NCBI GenBank assembly: GCA_944474755.1
Contig: OX104119.1
Location: forward strand, 43,053,927 to 43,117,926
Reading direction: 5' to 3'
DNA: 64,000 nucleotides
Origin: Limnoperna fortunei
Lineage: Eukaryota; Mollusca; Bivalvia; Mytilida; Modiolidae
Shown: positions 24,543 to 35,844 of the stretch, piece by piece
Position numbering within the stretch: the stretch's first letter is position 1
How the letters are laid out: each line of letters opens with the position of its first letter
Program-made: the position numbers and the translations under genes
Notes under the pieces: model-generated
What the model saw: only the letters and a program-made list of their open reading frames with translations
Databases searched by the model: none
What the model was told of the DNA's origin: nothing

Positions 24543-25484
24543 ATACCCTAATCAAATACATGTGTCCCAAGTTCTTCTGAGCAACTGCTGAAGCACATCT
24601 TCTGTTAAGACTAGCAGAACCACTGTAAAACTGGGATTTTGGTGCTTCAGAGGCAACTGACTTGTTGAAGCTTTCGTTAGCTTGACTGCTTCCCAAGTTG
24701 GCTAGTTTATAACTTTGTTGTTTGTATGTCTTGAATAAATCACTTAATGCTAACTGTAGTGGAATATCATTGAGACATTAACGATATGGAAAAGCAGCAT
24801 ATTTGGCATTTGGGTTTTCCTTGTGTTGGCACCATGAAGATTGACAGTGGGAATGATCGCCAAATGAATGTCAGCTAATTGCTTCTAATCCATGTTCTAT
24901 GCCTTTCTGGTCACCTTGGTTCTGTGACAACATATAATTGATACATTTCTGTATATATTTCAATATTTTAGTGTTCTGTAGTTTCTTGTGCTTTGATCTT
25001 AAAGCGTATAATGCATTTCCAATATTTTTTTCACATGATTTTTGTCTGATTTTTTCTTAATGTCTGGATTAATATGCTTTCTAATTCTAGATATAGTCGT
25101 AGTATCATCATCAGCAATAATTGTTGTAATCTTGGCACCTTTTTCTTTGGCTTTCATTAGCATGTCAATAACTATATCCTGTTCCATGGCTTTGGCACTC
25201 CCAATCCAGTTTTTCCGACAATCATGATCTTTAGGCTGTTTGTTCTGTCTATTAGCATTATCACATGTTTTGCAGAATTTGCTCCTAACTCCATAGCCTA
25301 CTATTTTGCCTGTTTCTTTTCCAACCATTGAGCAGTGTCCTAAAATAAGCAATGTTACTAGTAAGTAACTCTTTTTTAAAGATAAAGATGTTATTTGTTT
25401 TTATTTGCATCAAGGTCATATCTATGTTTAACTAATTGCTGACCCTGCCTTTTTTACAAAAATTTCACTAAGTAAATAATTATA

Positions 25485-25627
25485 CAATATTCGTACAGTG
25501 TCAGAAAATATCAAATGTATTTGTAACTTAGAAACGGGTAGAAATGCGAGGCTCTGCCGAGCATTTCTCATCTGTTTCCCGGCGAGTACAAATAAATTTT
25601 ATGTTTTCTGACACTGTACAAATATTG
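25485..25627. repeat. Foldback element (MITE-like hairpin)
   Basis: Outer arms CAATATTCGTACAGTGTCAG versus CTGACACTGTACAAATATTG, extended inward by an AAAAT.ATTTGTA-type region and a second inverted block around GAGGCTCTGCCGAGC. Located between exons A and B of the MULE remnant. Confidence 0.8.
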
Positions 25628-26398
25628 TTTTTATCATGCAACCCTAAAAAACATTTTATAATACTGAAAAATGTTCACTTTTAGCCGATTTCTCAGTTAA
25701 AAATTTTTGCTCGTATTCTAGTTATACTGACGTCACAAACGTCGTAAACCAGAACAGAATACTAAATGTCGTAAGAAGTGAGGTCACGGGTACCAGGATA
25801 TTTTATTTGGCACTGCCGAATAAAGCAAAAATTTATTGGCTACCTTTATTGAACAGCAAATGTACTGATTGCAGGATAAAAAAGGGTTATAGTATCAGCA
25901 GGCAGGAAGAAAATTTTTTTATCATAACAGTTTTCTCAATGTGGATCATTTAAACCCTGCAACTTTGTTGTTTGGGGTATTATAGGATTAAACACTGGGT
26001 TTTAGGAAATTATCAATGTGTAAACTCCGGCAAGTGTTTAATCCTTATAATTCTGTGAAATAATTGTTGCGATTTTTAAAACAGCAAAAACATTAACAGT
26101 AACCCATCTAGACCTCAAAACGTAATATGGGGACTAAGGCGGCTTACCTTCAGTATGGCTGCTAGACCATAAGTTTTACAGGATATTGTGTGGCTTAGTT
26201 GAAGTGGAAGGCCACATTTTGTACAAGATGACAAAGCCTTAGCTAAAACGTCGAGTTCAACCACTCGCCGACCCTGACTCCATTCATCGGAAGCGATAAA
26301 CTTTTGTGTTGCTACTTCTTTAATAATAACATCAGCATTAAAATCTGTCACACAAAAATATGAGTGGTCTAACTTGACCGCTTTCAAGGCTTCAGACA

Positions 26399-27772
26399 AC
26401 TCGGACAACTCGGACCAAAATAAATTCTGACCATTACATATTCGGACTATAACAAATTCGGCCTACTGTTTCAAAATAGGGATTTTATGGTGGACAAATT
26501 CGGACTATTAAATAAAAGTATATAATATTTAGTTGATAATATTTAGTTATAGTTTCCTATAAATGTAATAATTGTAATAATTGATTAAAATCAATTGCCC
26601 ATCGTTTTTTCATTATAGAAATGTTAATGAAATTTTAATTGATATGATTTTTGTATTGGTCGTTATGATTGCACATAATTAATAAATAAATAGAATATAA
26701 AGGGTTATTTTAACACAATACTGTTATAATTAACTTAATTAAGAGGTGTACAAACAGAAACATGATCTTTTAGTTTTGAATTCAAAGTAAGCTTGGTTGG
26801 TACTATATATTTTCTCAATCGGAATGTTGGAACAACAAAAAGCCGACTTTGAAGTTATGATATATAAAAACATTTCCACTATGGTTTTTGTCATTTCTAA
26901 AATGGATGCTTCAAACAGATGTGTAGATTGCCATCGTAAAGTTTCATCAAGGCAGCAAGCTTTACAGTGCGACAGATGTGAAAGGTGGCAGCATAGAATA
27001 TGCAACACTGGAAAATTTTATTAGTTTTATTACGGTTCTTATTAAAATCTTGTTTAAATTTGTTTCAGATATACGCATAAAATATTTAAATAAATTTATT
27101 CACTCACACAGTATATTTTGGCACTTGCCATATACAACCCTTCTATTGCCAGTAAAAATGTATTATTCAAAGGCTGGCTCTATATAAGTTTTGATACCAA
27201 GAAAATGTTGCTACAGATATGCGCATTATCTAATTCTTATCTATAATTTAATTATTCGCACGTGTCATAATACTCAAATCTTATATTCATTATCTGCAAT
27301 TAAATTACAGATGTAACTCAGAATCAATACCGCCAAATGGTTAAAAGCAGCAGCTACTACGAGAGCAAAGAACGAAGTATAAAGAATTACAAGGCAGACT
27401 GCACCAAGTATGGGAACAGTACGAGGAGGGTGAACTGACAGCGTCACAGTTGCTGAAGCAGTGATGTGCTGTATATGGACAAGTTAATGACTGAACCTTT
27501 AAAATACTAGTATTGTGTTTTAGCTTGAACTTGTTTTGTGTATGCTGTATGTTTTTGTTATATTTATATTGCTATTATTGTTGACATGTCAAATATATAA
27601 ATAAAAATTATAATCTTTCTTTGTGTTTTAATATATTGTAAATATTAACATTATTATTGGTAGTCCGAATTGGCAATGGTCCGAATTTGTCATGGTCCGA
27701 ATTTGTGTAGGCTGAATTGGTTATGGTCCGAGCTGGCAGTAGTCCGAATTTGTTTTGGTCCGAGTTACCTTT
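26399..27772 (+). mobile_element. Deletion derivative of a MULE with motif-repeat TIRs
   Basis: Both ends are about 110 nt long and built from degenerate copies of TCCGAATTTGT spaced about 20 nt apart, inverted relative to each other (left 26405-26520, right 27657-27772, outer ends AACTCGGACCAAAA and its complement). Inside, a PHD-like segment (26902-27014: CVDCHRKVSSRQQALQCDRC, then WQHRICNTG) is followed after an intron by DVTQNQYRQMVKS (from about 27312). A C-terminal coil then follows in another frame (LQGRLHQVWEQYEEGELTAS). These are the two ends of a PHD-type MULE transposase with the catalytic core removed. It abuts exon A of the MULE-exonuclease remnant. Confidence 0.7.
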
Positions 27773-28236
27773 TTTTTCTTTGTCAGCGGTCAAGTCATTA
27801 TATATTCCTTTTATCTTCTCAAGGCGTTCTTTTTGTTTTTGTTTTTTTTTCTTTTTTTGACGGAAATCCTTGTTTAAATTTCTTTGGCTTCATAATTACA
27901 CTGTATACAAGAGAAGATATGGTTGAACCATATCGGGGAAACTCAATTAAAGTAAATGGAGGATTAAAACAGGAACCCATTTTGTATTGTAATATGAGAG
28001 ATTATTAAAAAACAAATACAAATATAAATAATCTTATTGGCTCAAACTCATATACAATAAATAGTGTAATGGAAAATAATATATAACATCACATGTAATG
28101 TAACGTAAATTACCGTTACATACATTAACATTACGTACATTATATGTTACGTACAATAAAGGCACTTCATTTTAAATTATTTTGCCTTTAGGTGCTAAAT
28201 ATAAGTAATATATTAATGATGTTCTGAAGTGCTTTT
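27773..28236. other. No gene; small palindrome and TTACG-rich inverted repeats
   Basis: A palindrome GATATGGTTGAACCATATC (27916-27934) resembles the 49.0-kb F6 palindrome. At 28090-28160 several inverted copies of TAACGTAA/TTACGTTA-like motifs cluster. No coding sequence. Confidence 0.5.
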
Positions 28237-28249
28237 CAATGTATTTTAG

Positions 28250-28466
28250 GGGGGCCTCGGTGGCCGAGTGGTGAAGGTAGTTCGTCTACTATTGATCACG
28301 TGGTCTGTCAACACTGAGATTGCGGGTTCGATTCTCACTGCAGGCAGGGTGTACTCGACTCCAATCTTAATTGACAAGGATTGCCAATAAAAACTGGACG
28401 CCATGATATAGCTGAAAAATTGCTGAAAGTGGCGTTAAACACCATCAAACAAACAAACAAACAAAC
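28250..28466 (+). repeat. tRNA-derived SINE with 12-bp TSD
   Basis: A box TGGCCGAGTGG (28261-28271) and B box GGTTCGATTC (28325-28334), then the family body (GTGTACTCGACTCCAATCTT, AATTGACAAGGATTGCC, ATAGCTGAAAAATTGCTGAA, GGCGTTAAACACCAT) and a (CAAA)n tail. Flanked by identical AATGTATTTTAG at 28238-28249 and 28467-28478. Compared with the 44.8-kb copy it lacks about 50 nt in the middle. Other copies: 44793, 48257 and 60591 (reverse). Confidence 0.95.
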
Positions 28467-28479
28467 AATGTATTTTAGC

Positions 28480-29019
28480 AGTTATGACACATTATTTAAA
28501 TGTCTTAAGTGTTTTAGCGCTCACAAACGGTGTTACGGACCTTAATTTCTTAAACGTGACGCAATAAATTTCGCTGTTTTATTCGTTGCTGACAACAATC
28601 TTAATGAAACATAGATAAGCATTTGTTATGATGATAATTGGATTTCAACTTGATCTAAAACCAATAAAAGAACGTCAATAAACGTGTATTGGTCATGCTT
28701 TATAGAGAAAATAGATTGATTGTTTGATAAAGGTCATCAACAGTTTATATTGTTGAAAATAATTGTAGAAGTTAATAATCTCATCAATTGTTTTGCAAAA
28801 TAAGACTCTTAATTCTTCTAATTGTTTTTTTTTTAATTTTAAATTCTGAAAATTTTATAAAGTTCTTAGCAATCGGTTTATGCACATGAATGCTAGTTTG
28901 ACGTTTAAAATACATTTAATTGCAAATCTTTTAAAACAATTGTAATTACAGTAAAATTAAATCAATAAAAATTGTAACTTGTCGGGGTGTTTTCTTTGAT
29001 TTTCCGAGGACACAATAAC
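28480..29019. other. No gene seen
   Basis: AT-rich sequence without recognisable coding or repeat structure apart from the start of the repeat copy listed next. Confidence 0.4.
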
Positions 29020-29545
29020 TGCCGATCTTACATTCACATTTCCCCCCACAGAACCACTTGACTATGGTCAATGTATTTTTATTGGTAAACAATATATATA
29101 TGTTCTTCGAAAACTTTGCTTTTTTTATTACAGTACTCTTCTCAAAGTTGAGATATATTTCTTGCCTTTCACAATCGTCTATATTTGCATCCCTTTCAGG
29201 GGCGTAGCTGCCTATACGCGAGTACGCGGCTGAATCCACATTATTTTAAGAACAAAATTGCAATCTATCCCTGTAATCAATAAACTGTCCATTTCAGTTC
29301 TAAATAAACCACTTTAGAATTCTCCAAATTGCACCATTGTTTTCAAAAATATTCCGGGGTGCATACCCGGACCCCACTAGTTCTTTGTGAATCCACATTG
29401 TAACTAGTCGAGCTACGCCCCTGCCTTTACAGCATATGATAAAATTTTAAATAAAACAAATTGAAAAAAAAACTATTAAACCAAATGGGATACACCTATA
29501 ACATATAAATCGAACATCTCTGGATATGGGTTTAACGCATACCTT
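29020..29545 (-). repeat. Repeat unit shared with 49.0 kb, carrying a MITE
   Basis: Excluding 29197-29423, this block is the reverse complement of 49006-49270: CAGAGATGTTCGATTTATAT, GGTGTATCCCATT.GG, CATATGCTGTAAAGG, GATGCAAATATAGACGATTG, GAGAAGAGTACTGTAAT. The 49-kb copy begins with a perfect palindrome, while here its counterpart near 29524-29544 is decayed. Confidence 0.85.
29197..29423. mobile_element. 227-bp MITE with 12-bp TIRs and 5-bp TSD
   Basis: Perfect terminal inverted repeats CAGGGGCGTAGC / GCTACGCCCCTG. Flanked by CCTTT on both sides (29192-29196 and 29424-29428). The homologous block at 49006-49270 has a single CCTTT (as AAAGG) at this point and no insert, so the insertion boundaries and the target duplication are directly visible. 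No coding capacity. The TIR alone resembles hAT ends, but the 5-bp duplication argues for a different superfamily. Confidence 0.93.
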
Positions 29546-30165
29546 TTCTTGTTATATAATTAAATTCAGATGAGAGCAGATTTAATGTGCATTTATGATA
29601 ATAGTACGAAATGTTTATTTGTTCAACACATTTACAACACGTGATTTACAATAAATGGTTATGACACATAATCACGTGCACATAATGTAATGAATACAAC
29701 ACTAGCCAGCTTGATCGCGTACGAATATATGAACAGAATTATATTTTTATTCAAATGCAAAGAACAAAATTATTACATTTCGCACTACAAAACATACTGT
29801 TTTTCACCTGAAAAATAGTCAAAACAATATTACAGATAGAAAGTACTTACTTCGGTAAATGCAAACATCGAACTAATTATCGCGCAAATAGCTCAGTAAA
29901 CCGTACCTGAAATTAGTTATAACGCCACGTGTGATACAATGCAATGATTTGAGTTATGAAAATGAACTATACTTACAGCCGTCTGCTCTTTTGTTTACAT
30001 TCCCGCCTCTTCCGGTTCAGCGTCAATGTCGAAAATGACCGTTAAAAAACATTACGAATGGGTCCTTTTGTCGCATTGTACAATTAAATTCAAGCATTTG
30101 CAATTTCCTCCGATTGTCCATGAAAATCAATATTTACGTCATCCGGACTTATCTCCCTTCGTTAG
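29546..30165. other. No gene seen
   Basis: AT-rich. A GC-richer patch at 29985-30045 shows no recognisable feature. Confidence 0.4.
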
Positions 30166-30167
30166 AC

Positions 30168-31090
30168 AATACTTACTGTTTTAGATACAAAAATTTGATG
30201 ACTGTACCAAGGGTAAATACAACAAGGTATGGGTTACACTCTATAAGGTATGCTGCAGCAAAACTGTGGAATGATTTGCCAAATAATTTTAGGGAGGAAA
30301 TGAGTTTAAACCAGTTTAAAACATTAATAAATAAATGGGAAGGGGGAGGGTGTTCTTGTGCTTTCTGCAGGTAAATGCAATGCAGCATACTGTATAGACA
30401 TAGCCGACGTGCATGGCTCTGTGTCTAAGCTTAATGCTATATTAGTGCTAATCGTTAAATGTATTGTTCTCTCTCCACCTTTAGATATGCCACCTTCAAA
30501 TTTAGCAATGTATATTTACAATATATCTAGAGTGTCAGTCTGTATGTGCTTTTAGTGTTTTACTTATAAACTGCTTCTCTGTATATCATATGCCTCTAAT
30601 GTCTGTGCCAATGCTTTCTTTTATTGCTTTGTACTTTTAAGCTTAGTTTTAATCTGCATAGTGCTGACTTTTATTGCCTTGTAACTTTTAGCTTAGTTTT
30701 AGTCTGCATAGATTGCTTTGTAACGTTTAGCTTAGTTTTTAGCCTGCTTTAGTGCTAGCTGCTTATGTTCTTATACATAACTTTCTTGCTCCACCTTTTT
30801 AACATGCTTTGCCTACATAAACAGCAATTGTCTTATGTGTTTTGATAGCTTTTATTTAACTATAACGCATGTCTTGTACCTATGTCTGTGTCAGTCTATG
30901 TCTTTGTATTGTACTGTATGTTTATCATGTAGTCTGTGTCAGCTTATGCATTGTATTGTACTGTTTGCTTATTATGTCTGTTACATGTATTTGTTATTTA
31001 TGTCGATTTTAAAAGCTCTACAGAGCTTATGTTTGTTGTTACATATGTCACCGACTTTAAATAAAATTTACTTGACTTGACTTGACTTCG
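30168..31090 (+). pseudogene. LINE 3' end (5'-truncated, non-LTR retrotransposon)
   Basis: The frame from 30177 to 30374 encodes a typical LINE ORF2 C-terminus (VPRVNTTRYGLHSIRYAAAK, LWNDLPNNFR, then a C.C..C end). An about 700-nt 3' UTR with internal duplications (CTTTTATTGC.TTGTA.CTTT, AGCTTAGTTTTAG) follows. It ends in AATAAAATTTACTTGACTTG and a short (ACTTG)n tail at 31062-31088. The residual protein is under 70 residues, so this is a strongly 5'-truncated insertion. Confidence 0.85.
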
Positions 31091-31095
31091 TTTTT

Positions 31096-31160
31096 CGAGA
31101 GTATAGTCTCGATCACCCAGACGCATATATAATAGCGTCTGGGCAATCGGAACATCTCTC
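31096..31160. repeat. Short inverted repeat around GCGTCTGGG
   Basis: CGATCACCCAGACGC and GCGTCTGGGCAATCG are separated by about 10 nt, with further imperfect pairing of CGAGAG/CTCTCG outside. It adjoins the LINE tail. Confidence 0.6.
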
Positions 31161-32300
31161 GGCCATTTCCGTCAAGGGTAGTGAAAGTGACCTCGGAGGT
31201 AAGTGATCTCCATTTTGAACTATATTCAGTGATTTCAAAGAATTTGTGACGTCACAAGTTCGTTTGTGACGTTTCAGTTCATTCATTTGATTGGCTTGTC
31301 ATTGACGTTTAGCTGATTGTTACTGATGACGTCAGATTGTAAACAAATACTTATCCATTTAACAGTCATTCTCAAAATAACGACCCATTCTCAAAACAAA
31401 CATGTAAAAAAATAGAACTTCAAAGAAACATCTGAAATTGCTGTTGTCTTAAAGTTTGAAGTTTCTGGAATATTTTTCAAAAATTGTCCTCCACAAATGT
31501 CTTCTGAATTTTTGTGAACTCCAATTGGAAATACACAGCTAAAATAAATGGTAACGCCTGTTAATCGCACAATCAGCATTTTAAGTTGGTAAATTTTAGC
31601 GTATTAACTCTGTAATATCCCAACGATCTATGCTTATTTCATGCATACATGTATTATGGGCAGACCAATCACAGGATTACACTGCTACAGTAATTTCTGT
31701 GCGTGACGTTGCTATTCAATAACTAAATGACAAAATGCTCAGTAGAAATAAAAAATATTTGTCACTTAAGTTTTATTCCAAAAAGAAACAAGCAAGACCA
31801 GTAATCCTATAGATTGCTCTAGCTTATCTACCATATCTGCAAAACTAGAAACACATGAAAAGTAAACCATTAGTAACTTTGTATTAAACAAATGATTTAA
31901 TTTTGACAACAGACTATTTGTAACGGAAGTTAACTGTGTTAATGGGAAACCATGTTCAACGTCAAACCAAATTTTTATATCAAAATACAACTTTCAATGT
32001 CCACGGGTATCGCCTAATTTAAAAAAAAATATCATTTATTTTTTAATAAAGCTGCTCCTGTCATCTTTTAAATTTATTAATATAACCAATTACCTAATAT
32101 TCATAAAGGAACCGTTAATATTTATATTACAAGCCCAAATTTTGCATGAAAGACAGATTTTTGGAACACACATGAATTTAAATTTAATGTATTTCCATAA
32201 AATAAACGTGGAATTCAAAACAATTTAAAATCTAGCAAACAGTAAACAGTCTTAAGTACACAAAGTATCTGTAACGGATGTTAACATATTAACTTTAAAG
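31161..32300. other. No gene; CRE-like motifs at 31240-31335
   Basis: Contains TGACGTCA (31248-31255) and several further TGACGT motifs within 90 nt, which would fit CREB/ATF-type sites if a promoter is present. No gene start was identified next to them. The remainder is AT-rich. Confidence 0.35.
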
Positions 32301-32302
32301 CA

Positions 32303-34807
32303 TTATTGTTTATTCCATTCTTTAAATTTTGATTCTATGGCATCACGCTCTGTTTCTGCTACTCTAAACATGCGTTTACTTCTTCCGTTGGGCAACGGTT
32401 CAGGTATTAATTTCAATACAGCTGCGGTTGATACCCAGATTTCATCAGGCGTACTAGGCCACCTATATATTCCAGAGATTTTCCCTGGGCATTGTTCCAT
32501 GAATGTAATCTGTACTTCATCATCATCATCAACAGAAGTAACTATGCCTATGTACCAAGATCCTTCATACACTGCCGCTACAAAGTCAGCTTCACCGACT
32601 TCAAATTTTTGCCAAGTGGCCTTTTGATAATTATTGTCACTTTCAACAGTCATATTGTTATCGACATCTGTATCTGACTCGGTAGTTTGATGTTCAGCGG
32701 CTTTGGTAATCCTGTACGTATTCCACCCCTCGCACGTCTTTTCTGGAGATATATTATTACACCCTTGACAGTGACAAGACATGTGTCTAACCATCACAAA
32801 TTCAGGACTTGTCGGACAAACTGAATGTATTTTCATAGTTCCCGGCACTGCTAGAATTTCTGATGAGACAGACTGTATGTATTGAGAACAGTCTTCAACA
32901 TCTTGATTTGAAACATAGAAGTACTTAACGCAGCTTGATGTTAGGTTTACAGTCCATGCATAAAAGTCCTCTGCTGTTTGGATAACACATTTGCCTTGTT
33001 TGATGTCCATGTCTGCCGACCTCTTAACACTTGCGCCCAGGCCATCACAGGGGCCTTTCCCGTGGCCAGCTTCTAAGAAATCCCATGTCGCTCGTGTGTC
33101 ATTAAATATTTCCTGATGATGAGCAAGTAAGTAAAACATGGTTTTGTTTCTATATTGAGAGGTCGGTGAATCGGTTAAATAGTGTATTGTTGTTAACGAC
33201 GGATACATTTGTTTGAGTAAGGGTACAAGTTTCCTCAATATGGCAAATACGGATGAAGCATTATGAGAAAGGCTTTCAGAAATACCAACAATACTTTGAT
33301 GTGTTTGTTGAAATGACTTGGGAAAGTAAACAACGTGTGTATGTAACGTAACCATCGAATTGTTCCAATATGCAGATTGCACTTCGTCAACAGAAGTGCA
33401 CGAAAAGTTTTCAGCGAAATCCATCCAAACCAAAATTTGACCTTCAGCTAAATTTTCCCTCAAGTGTTTCATCTCTGAGTATTGATTCTTAACTCTTTCA
33501 ACGTTAGATCTGAATTCAGCTATTTCCTTCTGAAAAATATCTTTGAATATTTCCATTGTAACGACTGTTTGCACCTGTCGACATCGAAACTTGCCATTGT
33601 CTTGTACTTTTTTCCATTCACTGAAAGTTATTTCAGACTTTTTTATTCCATCAAAGAGTTCTCCAATCTTAACTTCGTCTTGATACTGTTCTATAAAACA
33701 ATCAGGGTTTACATTGACAGCAGCACCACAGTTCTTTGGTGCTTTCAGTTTCAATGCGGTGTTCTGATGTCGGGAACAAAGGCAAGTGGCTCTACTGCAA
33801 AAATTTGCAGTAAGTACGTACTCTGGCCTTAAACGACAAAATGTAGCTCTAATTATCTTTAAATCTGGATATTCTAGCTTGAATTTCATAAACAAGTTAT
33901 GTAAATAATCTGATAAAACTCTCTTTTGCTCAGTTTGATCTCCCACTTTTTTGACATCTTTTTTTCCCGGCAGTAAAGTGCAATTGTCCTAACAAAGTTT
34001 GTCTTTGCATTGACTTGAGCGTTCATACCCCTAGAAACACTCCTTCTTATCAACTTTCTGGTAACTCCTAGTGAGCGACTCAACTTACCAAAAAAAACGG
34101 TAAGATCTAATGACTTTTCCTGATATGATGTGTTGTTTACCTAACTTATGTCTTTTTCTTGTTCCATCTTTTATACCGACCCTTATGCCTTCTACTAGAA
34201 CGTTTGAAAATAAAAGTTCTTTTCGAACTTCTTTGTGTTCATCTGGATTTAAACCATGTCGCCTCATAAATTCATTGGTCTTTGTTTTTGGGGTATCTGG
34301 TACTGATCGTTCATTCGCTTGAGCCAATTTTGGATTTCGTATCTCTTCCGTTCTTAGCTTTGTCTTACGAAGTCTCTGCATTCTTTTTGCATACCTGTTC
34401 TTTTGTTTCACAAGAGTATCATTTTGTAATTTGAGATCTTTTATTTTTCTATATGCCTGGCGTAAAGCTGTCTTATGTCTTTTCCTTATAGACGCACCTT
34501 TCTTGTGGCTTCCAAAGTCTAACCTTACTGAGAACGTTGTTGAAGATTTACTTGCTTTGCATCTTGTGTTGTTGGTAATTGGGGAATCTAGTTCTGTTGA
34601 CTGGATTTCTTTCTTTTTCTTCAGGAACCTTTTCACTCTATTCAGGGTTTGCGATCGTCTTTTAGCCAGTTCATCCTTTGACAGGTTTTCTACCGGGATG
34701 TAGTATTTTTTCTTTCTTTCCCGTTCTGCTTTTAGATACTTCTCTCCCTATGTACGTTTTTTCTTTTCTCTGTAGCGTTTTTGAATTTCAGCTCTACTAA
34801 GCGGCAT
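32303..34807 (-). pseudogene. DDE-type transposase-like gene, decayed (GHGKGxCDG family)
   Basis: A multicopy invertebrate family whose N-terminus starts MPLSRAEIQKRYREKK (34807, just after a TTTCCAG acceptor-like sequence). It continues through a Lys/Arg-rich helix with coiled-coil character and a linker to a Cys/His-containing domain (ATCLCSRHQNTALK). An RNase H-like core follows, with WMDFAENF, YLTDSPTSQYRNKTM and FLEAGHGKGPCDGLGASVKR as likely catalytic D, D and E/H blocks. The last 110 residues (ADFVAAVYEGSWYIGIV...FMEQCPG...YRWPS) look like a small beta-barrel reader-type domain. Damage: a TAG near 34748, a frameshift at a T-run (34084-34092) and a second at an A/T-run (33950-33965). 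The 547-codon segment 33946-32303 is otherwise open. I cannot name the superfamily with certainty. Confidence 0.75.
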
Positions 34808-35410
34808 CTGGAAATACATAAAGAAAAAAAAATGAATATTCTCCTGATCTGTATGTAATAGGTTTTTTCCATTGGTTTTATATTTTTAATGTTGGGCTCG
34901 AATATAACTTTATGGGGCCAGGGGGAGGGGCTATGGATTGTTTCGAAAGAATAATTTGATTTCAAAATTTGAAAATAAATAATATGATTCCAAAAATGTA
35001 AATAAATATGTATTGTTCGTCAATTAAATTTTTTTTTTTTTCAAAACTGGCAAGAATAAAATTATAATTCACAGTAAAAATCCATAGCCCCCCTTTCCTT
35101 AAAAAGTTAAATTATCCGTCTCTAAAGTATCTACAACAAAAATACCAGGGTTGTCAGCTGCGAAAGAGTACAAGATTTATTTTATGCATCACCAACTTAA
35201 ACAATAATAATATGTAAAATTTGTACAATTCATTATTAATCAGCATTAATTTGAAAAACATAACTTCCGTTATCAATTTAAATATTTGAATACAGGTGCT
35301 TTAAATATCTGCCTTTTGGATATTCATTTAGTAAATTTTCGTTTCATTTGTCAATAAAGCAATGCTTATATATATTTTTATTAGTATTTTTTGTGAATAC
35401 ATAACATAAT
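34808..35410. other. AT-rich DNA, no gene seen
   Basis: Flank of the decayed transposase. Homopolymer-rich. No terminal inverted repeats for that element were recognised. Confidence 0.4.
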
Positions 35411-35414
35411 TTAT

Positions 35415-35438
35415 TACCGTCTCCCATGGGAGACGGTA
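35415..35438. repeat. 24-nt perfect palindrome, candidate Helitron 5' end
   Basis: Half-site TACCGTCTCCCA is followed directly by its reverse complement. It lies 407 nt upstream of the Helitron replicase start and is analogous in placement to the palindromes that head the non-autonomous families in this window. Whether it is the true 5' terminus is inferred. Confidence 0.6.
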
Positions 35439-35640
35439 TACATAGTCAAATGATGAACAATCTTCGGAGTAAATGGCTATCTGTTACTTGATTGGGTGGT
35501 TCATGAAATCTATAAATACTTTTGTCATATCATTGGTTGACGCCATGAAAGCACTAGTATGTGTACTGAAACTTCGATGTTCAATCGGGATTGTTATCGG
35601 AATTTCTGTGTATCCTTTAGCGGAAAAACCCGAATCACTA

Positions 35641-35811
35641 TTTTCCCGCGCTTTTTGTGTCGGAAAGTAACGAACTGGTAACGGAAAGCGACGAAGTTGT
35701 TTTTTTCCCGCGGTTTTCAAGGCGGAAACTACCGAAGATAGTAGAGATAGCGTGGGTTTGTTTACAAACAACAGAATACGGAGCTAGAAGAGGCGTGGGT
35801 TTGTTTACAAA
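35641..35811 (+). promoter_or_regulatory. E2F-like sites and direct repeats upstream of the replicase
   Basis: TTTTCCCGCGC (35641-35651) and TTTTCCCGCGG (35703-35713) match the E2F core TTTSSCGC, and a reverse GCGGAAAA lies near 35620. GCGTGGGTTTGTTTACAAA occurs twice, about 43 nt apart (from 35751 and 35793). Together they form a plausible promoter or 5' UTR for the ATG at 35845. Function is inferred only. Confidence 0.45.
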
Positions 35812-35844
35812 GAACATAATTATTATTCAGAGGTAATATTTAAC

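Noticed and set aside
27670..28008. 112-codon frame starting in the MULE right terminus
   Set aside because: Its first part is the translated TCCGAATTTGT repeat array; the remainder is low complexity.
28261..28334. Possible tRNA gene (A and B boxes)
   Set aside because: Part of a SINE head with a TSD-flanked body and tail; the cloverleaf is incomplete and the same sequence recurs at other loci.
34083..34092. GGTAAGT as an exon-ending splice donor in the decayed transposase
   Set aside because: The sequence just downstream still encodes the family's protein in another frame, so a frameshift at the T-run explains it better than an intron.
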